10,530 nucleotides of DNA, taken from assembly GCA_002368735.1 (NCBI GenBank), contig DFEQ01000067.1:1-10530 (forward strand), given 5' to 3'. The position numbers were made by a program, and so were the translations under genes. Under the pieces are notes generated by a model. That model was not told the DNA's origin. It saw nothing but the letters and a program-made list of their open reading frames with translations, and made no database searches. This document shows positions 5,067-10,530 of this stretch, piece after piece. Within the stretch, counting starts at the first letter, position 1, and each line of letters starts with the position of its first letter. The stretch comes from Christensenella sp. UBA3798. Lineage in GTDB: Bacteria > Bacillota > Clostridia > Christensenellales > CAG-1252.

Positions 5067-8000
5067 TTATAGGGCGCGGATCGCCTCCACCGGCGACTTG
5101 CGTGCCGCAAAATACACCGGGAAGAATGTGGCGATCACAGACACCACGAGCGAGATACCGAAGACCAAGCCTATATTCACGAGCCCGAAGTTCAGAAGCT
5201 TCATCGACACCACTTCCACCATCGTCTGATTGAGGAAGAAGCAGAGAATGTAGGAGCCCACGCACGCCAGCACGAAGCAGATGAAGGCGATGATGAAGGC
5301 TTCCGCATAGAAGATCTTGAAGACGTCCGAGCCCCTCGCGCCCACCGCACGCAGGATGCCGATATCCTTCTTCTTAGCGGCGATGGAGACCGAGATGAAG
5401 TTGAGGAGGAAGAAAGCAGCCAGCACGCCCACGCCGAGACCGACGTAGAGGAAGATATCCTCCAGCTCCTCAATGAGCTCGAGGAAGCTTTGGAGTTCCT
5501 CATACACAGAACTCTCGACCGAGATCTTGGTGCCCTCCTCGGTAGAAAGGATGGCGCTGATCTGCCCCATCGAATTATCCGTCGGGGTGACGAGATAATT
5601 GTACTTGGCGTCGGCGGGAACGGCGTAGCTACTCTCGGTCACTTGGATCTGACGCTCCCCTTGATAGGGCTCGTAAATGGCGTGTGCGCTCATAAACGCG
5701 GAAGAGAGGAAGTAACTGCTCGAATAGCTGCCGCTCATCTTGAAATATCCGAGGATGGGCAAAATGCCCTTTTCGCCGTTTTTATCCTTATAATACATAT
5801 TCTCGACGATCTTGACCTCTGCTTCAAAGATCTTGTCGTCAAGGAAGAACGGCGAAGCGCTGTCGAGGAGTCCGATGCCCTTCTCCGTCATGAAGGATAC
5901 GATCTTGTCCTTGCTATCTGCAATTTCCTTCGCCGAATAGCTTCCGTCACGCATCGAGTTGATCACGGACCAAGTATCATCGAAGATTTCATAATAGTTG
6001 AAGTCGTTATACAAGGTTTCCAAGAGACAGGAATACTTTTTCGCCTCGGAGAGATCGCTGTTTACGGTGTCCGCCAACGCATCCCATTTAGCATCGGACG
6101 GAGCGACTTCGGTATTATTATTGAGATAGTCCTCGATCACCTTATAGTCGTCGTAGAAGGCGCCCGATTGATACGCGGCTTCGCCCGACCAAACGAGCTG
6201 CTGCGCCGCGCGGAAGAGGTAGCGACGATATGCGTAGGTGGCGAACCACTTTTTGACGAAGGCGAGCTTGATCGCAGATTCTTCGTCGTAGTCCATATCC
6301 TTGTCGTCCCCTCTCAGGCTATCCACGGTCTCGGACTCCGAGCCGGGGATATAGCGGAGATCCCACGCCATCTTATAATAGAAGTTGTCTATGGCGGACA
6401 TTCTCTGAGATTCGGCTTGATTTATTTGATTTTGACGCATGTTATCGTATCTCTCCTTGGAAAGATAAACGCCGTTCGTCGCCGCGTCATAGGTGACGGC
6501 GGTGCCATCCTTATCGAAGAAGGAGAAGCTGTCCTTGCCGAAGATCTGCAGAGTCTTGTCTGTATAATAGCTTTGCGCCCACTCGTTGGGCTCCCAATTG
6601 ATCTCGGACTCGGCAATTTCGAAATTCTTGTAGTTTTCGCCCTGCACGTAGGTATAGTAACCGCCGTTCTGTTGGATCTTTTCCTTATAGGCTTCGTAGA
6701 ACTCGGGCGTGACGAAGACTATGAGATTGTAGCTATTGCGCAGGTAGTCCAAGAAGGAGTCTTTGATCACCATTTTGTCCTTTTCGTTGATGCGCTCGGC
6801 AGCGGCGCCGCTCGCTGTATTTCCCTTCAGGGCGGTATACTTGTCGGGGACGGCGCCCACGTTGTAGATGCCGCTGATCGTGAAGGGAACGCCGTTCACG
6901 GCGTTATAGGAGAACTTGATCTTCTTGCCGATCAAGGTGTCGTATGCCTTGAGCGTGCCGTTCTCCTGAATGAGGAAAGGCTCGGCGAGGTGGGCGGGGA
7001 GCGCCACTTCGTCGGCGGCGGTAGGATATGTCCCCGCAAGGAGGGTAAAGCCGCTGCGCGTCATATAGTCGGCGCCGCAGTCCGTGAAGCCCACCGTGCG
7101 CATACTCTCACTGTAATAATAGTCCTGCGCGGCGGTCGGGATGGTGGGGGTGGTGTAACTCTCCCCATCGCGCAGCGTGAGTTCTGCCGTTTCGTGGTTA
7201 TTGTAGCTGTTGTCGGTAAAGTTGAATACGCCCGCAAAGTCCAAGCCGTCCTTGCTCCTCGACGCAACTTCGGAAGCGCCGAAGCGGGTGGCGATGTTGT
7301 TGTCGTAATCGTAGTCGAATTCGCGGGTGCCGGTCTCGTCCACGCGGTAGGACTTGACCTTCATCGTGTATTCCTTGCTGATGGTCGCGGCGGGGTAGTT
7401 TGCCTCGCGCATCGCCTCCGAGACCGAATAATTGGGGTCGTAGAGCATAAAGGTGGACGCCACGCCGAAGAGAACGAACGCCGCCACCGCAAGGAGGATG
7501 GTGAAGATCAAGCGGAAAGGCTTGCTTTTGAGGCCGCTCGCGCCCATCTTAATGGCGTGCCCGAGGGGGAGGTGCGACTTGATGAACTTGGTCTTCTTGC
7601 CGTCGTACTCCTTGGCTTCCACGGGTCCCGTCTCCTTGAAGGACTCCTTGTTGCCGTTATTGTTGATCTTACAGGCGCGCTTGACGCCGGGAAGGTCGTT
7701 TTTATCCGCCGTGATGATGACCTCGCCCTTCTGCTTGCGAAGCATCTCCGCGATGCTGCGCACTTCCGCGTCGGTCAATTCCCCGCCGTCGCGGATGGCG
7801 ATGGTGTTATCCGAGATCACCGCTACGTTGGCGGCTTGCTCCACGACGTCCTCTCCGTCACTCTTCTCCGAAAGGTTGATGCTGTTTCCCGCGAGGTCGG
7901 AGGGGGTATTATATACCTTACTGACGTCCGAGATGATCTTGCCGTCCTTGAGCTCGATGATCCTGTCGCCGTAATACTCGGCGAACTCCCTGTCGTGCGA

Positions 8001-8585
8001 AACCACGATGACGAGCTTCTTCTCCGAGAGCTTCTTCAAGGTGTCCAAAACCTGCTTGCCCGTATTGGAATCCAAGGCGCCCGTCGGCTCGTCCGCCATG
8101 ATGATCTCGGGCTCCTTGATGAGGGCGCGCGCAATGGCGACGCGCTGCTTTTGACCGCCCGAGAGGGTATTGGGCTTGCGCTTGGCGTAGCCCGCGAGGT
8201 CCACCTGCTCGAGGAGCGCCGCGACCGCCTTTTTGTCGCTGGGCTTGCTTTGGAGCTGCAAGGCAAGCTCGATATTTTGCTCGATGGTGAACTCGTTTAG
8301 GATGTTGTATTCCTGAAAGACGAAGCCGATAAAGGTATTGCGGTAACTGTCAAAATCGGAGCCCGAGAAGTCCTTGCTGCTCTTGCCCTTCACGATGACC
8401 TCGCCTTCGTCCGGCTTGTCGAGGCCGCCCGCTACGTTCAGAAGCGTGGACTTACCCGAACCGCTCTTACCGAGAAGAAAGACCATTCCCGTTTCGGGGA
8501 AAACGACGGACACGTCGTCAAGCGCCTTGACCGTCACGCCCCCCTTGCCGGAGTAGATCTTGGTCAGATTTCTTACTTCAAGCAT
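5067..8585 (-). CDS. ABC transporter, ATPase fused to FtsX-type permease
   Basis: A single 1172-aa chain joins an ABC ATPase to an FtsX/MacB-type permease. Residues 1-220 are the ATPase: Walker A GKSGSGKST (39-47), Q-loop Q91, signature LSGGQ (141-145), Walker B IIMADEP (161-167) and the switch histidine H197 (VVSHD). Residues about 225-340 form a linker. TM1 is about 358-378, followed by a roughly 660-residue Tyr/Asp/Ser-rich extracellular domain. TM2 (about 1044-1066), TM3 (1095-1119) and TM4 (1135-1158) complete the FtsX domain with KKKDIGILRAVGARGSDV between TM2 and TM3. This type VII layout fits a mechanotransmitting transporter acting on lipoproteins, peptides or cell-wall enzymes rather than a channel; the substrate is unknown. 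All catalytic motifs are present. ATG 8585 follows AGGAGG (8593-8598) by 7 nt. It is transcribed alone, with its own promoter and hairpin terminator. Confidence 0.93.
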   Translation of the reverse strand: MLEVRNLTKIYSGKGGVTVKALDDVSVVFPETGMVFLLGKSGSGKSTLLNVAGGLDKPDEGEVIVKGKSSKDFSGSDFDSYRNTFIGFVFQEYNILNEFTIEQNIELALQLQSKPSDKKAVAALLEQVDLAGYAKRKPNTLSGGQKQRVAIARALIKEPEIIMADEPTGALDSNTGKQVLDTLKKLSEKKLVIVVSHDREFAEYYGDRIIELKDGKIISDVSKVYNTPSDLAGNSINLSEKSDGEDVVEQAANVAVISDNTIAIRDGGELTDAEVRSIAEMLRKQKGEVIITADKNDLPGVKRACKINNNGNKESFKETGPVEAKEYDGKKTKFIKSHLPLGHAIKMGASGLKSKPFRLIFTILLAVAAFVLFGVASTFMLYDPNYSVSEAMREANYPAATISKEYTMKVKSYRVDETGTREFDYDYDNNIATRFGASEVASRSKDGLDFAGVFNFTDNSYNNHETAELTLRDGESYTTPTIPTAAQDYYYSESMRTVGFTDCGADYMTRSGFTLLAGTYPTAADEVALPAHLAEPFLIQENGTLKAYDTLIGKKIKFSYNAVNGVPFTISGIYNVGAVPDKYTALKGNTASGAAAERINEKDKMVIKDSFLDYLRNSYNLIVFVTPEFYEAYKEKIQQNGGYYTYVQGENYKNFEIAESEINWEPNEWAQSYYTDKTLQIFGKDSFSFFDKDGTAVTYDAATNGVYLSKERYDNMRQNQINQAESQRMSAIDNFYYKMAWDLRYIPGSESETVDSLRGDDKDMDYDEESAIKLAFVKKWFATYAYRRYLFRAAQQLVWSGEAAYQSGAFYDDYKVIEDYLNNNTEVAPSDAKWDALADTVNSDLSEAKKYSCLLETLYNDFNYYEIFDDTWSVINSMRDGSYSAKEIADSKDKIVSFMTEKGIGLLDSASPFFLDDKIFEAEVKIVENMYYKDKNGEKGILPILGYFKMSGSYSSSYFLSSAFMSAHAIYEPYQGERQIQVTESSYAVPADAKYNYLVTPTDNSMGQISAILSTEEGTKISVESSVYEELQSFLELIEELEDIFLYVGLGVGVLAAFFLLNFISVSIAAKKKDIGILRAVGARGSDVFKIFYAEAFIIAFICFVLACVGSYILCFFLNQTMVEVVSMKLLNFGLVNIGLVFGISLVVSVIATFFPVYFAARKSPVEAIRAL

Positions 8586-8601
8586 AAAATGTCCTCCTTA
8601 T

Positions 8602-8624
8602 AGAGATAAATCTATTATATCTCT
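8602..8624. promoter_or_regulatory. Inverted repeat over the transporter promoter, candidate operator
   Basis: AGAGATA (8602-8608) and TATCTCT (8618-8624) are a perfect 7-bp inverted repeat separated by 9 nt. It covers the -10 hexamer (8614-8619) and the expected start point, the position expected of a repressor site. No regulator gene is adjacent in this window. Confidence 0.4.
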
Positions 8625-8642
8625 TTTGCACCGTTTTATCAA
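8614..8642 (-). promoter_or_regulatory. Promoter of the ABC transporter gene
   Basis: On the minus strand, TTGATA (8642-8637), a 17-nt spacer and consensus TATAAT (8619-8614) lie about 20 nt before the ribosome binding site AGGAGG (8593-8598). Confidence 0.85.
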
Positions 8643-8655
8643 ATCCTTTTACACG

Positions 8656-8677
8656 AAAAAAGGCGGTGAAGCCGCCC
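8656..8677 (-). terminator. Terminator of the signal peptidase gene
   Basis: On the minus strand a GGCGG/CCGCC stem (6 bp including a wobble pair) is followed by six Ts, 7 nt after the stop codon at 8684. It separates this unit from the transporter promoter. Confidence 0.85.
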
Positions 8678-8683
8678 TTGATC

Positions 8684-9433
8684 TTACTTCTTGTTTTTAT
8701 CACGCTGCGCTTCTTCGATGCGCTTCTTGCTCGCGAGGTACTCCTCCACAGCCTTCCTCTTGATCTCCGCTTCCTTCTCTTTGACCGCCTCCGCCTTGAT
8801 CTCCTCCGCCGACTTCTCCTCGGGGAGCTTGCCGTCCTTATCCATGCGGCATGCGCGACGGAAATTGACGATCTGTACGATGAGGAGGATGATGAGAGGG
8901 ATGAATACGATGAATAAGAAACCGTACTTGCTGGTAAAGACCGCGTAGGCAGTCGTTAGGACTGCGGAGGTCCTGACGTACCTGCCGATCACGTCGTTAT
9001 ACGTAATGGGCTCATCCGCGATGCCGTGGTTGGCGTCGCCGCAGGTGGTGATCTTCCCGTCCACGACGCCGTCGCTGACGATCCTATGCGTGACGATCTT
9101 CCCTTCGAGGCTACCGCCCTTGCCGTGGAAGGTGATGATATCCCCCTTTTTCAGCTCATCGGGGGAGTTTACCCTCTCGATCAAGATCACCTCGCCCACG
9201 TGGATGGTAGGCTCCATCGAGCCCGAGACCACGTAAAAGGTGGCGTAGCCGAAGATAAAGGGCATATTGGAACTCTTGACCTGAACGACGAGGATCACGG
9301 CAAAAATGAGCGCCAAGACGAGGAGCGCGGTCAAGATCCACCCCGCGACTTTTTTCCATTTCTTGGGCGGCTTCTTGCCCTTTTCGCTCTCGGGCGTTTC
9401 GGGGTTTTTAGGTTGATCTTTGACGTCTTCCAT
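8684..9433 (-). CDS. sipW: Signal peptidase I, SipW/ER type
   Basis: Membrane serine protease of 249 aa that removes signal peptides at the outer face of the membrane. TM1 covers about residues 31-52, the catalytic domain 65-155 and TM2 171-190. Catalytic residues are S72 (VVSGSMEPT) and H116 (IVTHRIV), with D133 (CGDAN) nearby. A histidine in place of the lysine general base marks the ER/archaeal/SipW type, which in Bacillus matures biofilm and camelysin-like proteins. Two features are unusual: a 30-residue Lys/Pro-rich N-terminus, and a charged C-terminal tail of about 55 residues (195-249) with coiled-coil character ending KKRIEEAQRDKNKK. ATG 9433 has only AAAAAAAGG 2 nt upstream, a poor ribosome binding site. 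The preceding gene ends 47 nt upstream, so they may form an operon. No TasA-like substrate is in view; the symbol denotes the family type. Confidence 0.9.
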   Translation of the reverse strand: MEDVKDQPKNPETPESEKGKKPPKKWKKVAGWILTALLVLALIFAVILVVQVKSSNMPFIFGYATFYVVSGSMEPTIHVGEVILIERVNSPDELKKGDIITFHGKGGSLEGKIVTHRIVSDGVVDGKITTCGDANHGIADEPITYNDVIGRYVRTSAVLTTAYAVFTSKYGFLFIVFIPLIILLIVQIVNFRRACRMDKDGKLPEEKSAEEIKAEAVKEKEAEIKRKAVEEYLASKKRIEEAQRDKNKK

Positions 9434-9447
9434 AGCCTTTTTTTACT

Positions 9448-9471
9448 AAGAGGCGGTCTGCACCGCCTCTT
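9448..9471. other. 10-bp GC-rich hairpin between the coiled-coil gene and sipW
   Basis: Stem AAGAGGCGGT / ACCGCCTCTT with loop CTGC. It is strong enough for a terminator, but neither strand has a proper T run (TTATG on plus, AGTAAAAAAA on minus). It may be a weak terminator, an attenuator or a stability element in a shared mRNA, and it lies 15 nt from the sipW start. Confidence 0.6.
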
Positions 9472-9480
9472 TATGTCTGT

Positions 9481-10515
9481 TTACTTCTTTTTCTTCTTAT
9501 CGCCGATCACGTCATGCACGTTGTCGGGTGTGATCGAGATCGGAGTGTAGGAACGGGGGATAAAGGTACGCGGACGCGCGGCTCCGCCGGACGTTCCTCC
9601 CGAAGTGTTGATCTGAACGTCGGGGGTCGCAGGCGCGGTGCGCTCGGGTGCGGGATTGTTCTGCGGAGCAAGGATCTCCTGCGCGGTAGGCGTATAGGGA
9701 TTGGTGGACTTCTTGGGCGCGAAACTCGCCGCGGCAGCCGCCTTGTTCTCCTCTTCCAACTTCTTCAAGCGCTCCTTTTGAGCTTTCTTTTCCTCTTGGC
9801 GACGGCGCTTTTCCTCCGCCTTCTGCGCCTTCTTCTCGGCGCGCTTTCTCTTCCAGTTCTCCCATCTCTCCTTGAAGGTGGTGGGTCTGTTCTCGCGATC
9901 CTCCTCGGTGGAGAGGTTCACCACGGGCGTGGGGGTCGTAGCGGCTCCGTCGCTCGCCTCCAAGGAATCGATAAAGCTCCATTCGTCGGTAGCGGGGGCG
10001 CCGACATCCTCTTCGGCGGGGGTATCCGCCGCGACGGGGGTCTCCTCGGGCGCGGGTTCTTCCACGGGGGTCTCCTCGGGCTCAGCCTCGGGGACGAGTT
10101 CAAAGACGACGTCCTCCGCATCCTGTCCGAGCTCGGTATATCCGTAGTCGCCCACTTCGGGGGTGGGTGCCACGGCGTTAGCCTTATCCTGTTCGAGCTG
10201 TTCCTCGGTGCGCTGATCGTTGAGGATATCGTTGATCTCCTCCATACCATAGGTAAGGGGGTTAATGTCCTCCGCCGTCATGGCTTCCGCCCTTTCGGTC
10301 TCGGTCACGGCAACGTTATCGAAGTTGATGATCTGCGCCAGCTCTTCCATATCGATGATCGCCTGCCGTTGCTGCGCTTCCATATCGGAATAGTGGGTAG
10401 CGATGAGGGTCTGCATCGTGTTTTCCTGTTCGCGACGCATCTCTTCGATCTTGCGGATCTCTTTCTTACGCAAGAGGAGCAGGGCTTCGCCCTCGATGGG
10501 GGCGATGTAGGTCAT
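9481..10515 (-). CDS. Low-complexity coiled-coil protein, N-terminus possibly beyond the window
   Basis: I do not recognise this protein. At least 344 aa are visible, with no membrane segment or signal peptide. Residues 1-110 are charged helix (RKKEIRKIEEMRREQENTMQ). Residues 116-175 are acidic Pro/Glu/Ala-rich with short repeats (EETPVEEPAPEETPVA). SFIDSLEAS (180-188) may be a short binding motif. Residues 213-258 are a strongly basic/acidic coiled coil (KERWENWKRKRAEKKAQ...), and the tail is Pro/Ser/Thr-rich, ending in KKKKK. The frame stays open upstream of ATG 10515 to the window edge, and AGAAGG only 2 nt before that ATG is a poor ribosome binding site, so the true start may lie further up. 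It precedes the signal peptidase gene by 47 nt and is likely in the same unit. A cytoplasmic scaffold is one possibility, not a demonstrated role. Confidence 0.7.
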   Translation of the reverse strand: MTYIAPIEGEALLLLRKKEIRKIEEMRREQENTMQTLIATHYSDMEAQQRQAIIDMEELAQIINFDNVAVTETERAEAMTAEDINPLTYGMEEINDILNDQRTEEQLEQDKANAVAPTPEVGDYGYTELGQDAEDVVFELVPEAEPEETPVEEPAPEETPVAADTPAEEDVGAPATDEWSFIDSLEASDGAATTPTPVVNLSTEEDRENRPTTFKERWENWKRKRAEKKAQKAEEKRRRQEEKKAQKERLKKLEEENKAAAAASFAPKKSTNPYTPTAQEILAPQNNPAPERTAPATPDVQINTSGGTSGGAARPRTFIPRSYTPISITPDNVHDVIGDKKKKK

Positions 10516-10530
10516 CGCCTTCTCTCTCTC

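Noticed and set aside
4864..5265. A 133-codon minus-strand open frame
   Set aside because: It overlaps the 3' end of the transporter gene in another frame, spans the terminator hairpin, and reads as Arg/Leu/Cys-rich low-quality sequence.
5490..8300. A 936-codon open frame on the plus strand opposite the ABC transporter
   Set aside because: It lies entirely antisense to a gene with intact ABC motifs. Such long shadow frames arise from codon bias in GC-rich genes. Its translation shows no recognisable domain.

Overview
The window looks like chromosomal DNA of an uncultured Clostridia-type Bacillota. This is inferred from strong GGAGG ribosome binding sites at most genes, consensus sigma-A type promoters, U-tailed intrinsic terminators, a SipW/ER-type signal peptidase, a C_GCAxxG_C_C redox protein and a fused ABC/FtsX transporter. 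I cannot name the genus. Most genes lie on the minus strand; the one clear plus-strand gene encodes a small HTH regulator.

Layout, left to right. (1) 70-1143 (-): a two-gene purine-salvage operon, a hypoxanthine phosphoribosyltransferase followed after 3 nt by an adenine/xanthine-type phosphoribosyltransferase, driven by two overlapping promoters at 1168-1202. (2) 1144-1430: a divergent regulatory region with four 21-bp units in tandem, leading into an XRE-type regulator gene (1431-1796, +) that ends at a strong terminator. (3) 1982-2431 (-): a C_GCAxxG_C_C redox protein with its own terminator. (4) 2449-3179: a compact island with a four-helix-bundle (S23/IVP-like) gene in the middle. On the plus strand it has eight copies of GTGAAGTT on its left and four copies of AACTTCAC on its right. 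Most copies are separated by small palindromes, and 94 bp of the left array is perfectly duplicated. (5) 3210-4424 (-): an iron-dependent alcohol dehydrogenase with a perfect TTGACA-17-TATAAT promoter and a terminator. (6) 4490-5066: a gene-free stretch full of inverted repeats that looks like dispersed intergenic repeat material. (7) 5067-8585 (-): an 1172-residue ABC ATPase/FtsX permease fusion with a very large predicted extracellular domain. (8) 8684-10515 (-): a SipW-type signal peptidase with a charged cytoplasmic tail, preceded by a low-complexity, coiled-coil protein that may continue past the window edge.

Most transcription units are ordinary housekeeping or envelope functions, each with its own promoter and terminator. 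The best candidate for an undescribed system is the four-helix-bundle island. It is a single small gene, AT-richer than its neighbours by eye, enclosed by inverted arrays of an octamer plus hairpins, with no recognisable transposase or reverse transcriptase. It sits immediately upstream of the redox gene's ribosome binding site. A second, weaker oddity is a 17-nt motif shared, with one mismatch, by two places just downstream of different operons (2-18 and 4995-5011). In the second place it forms the inner part of a terminator-like hairpin.
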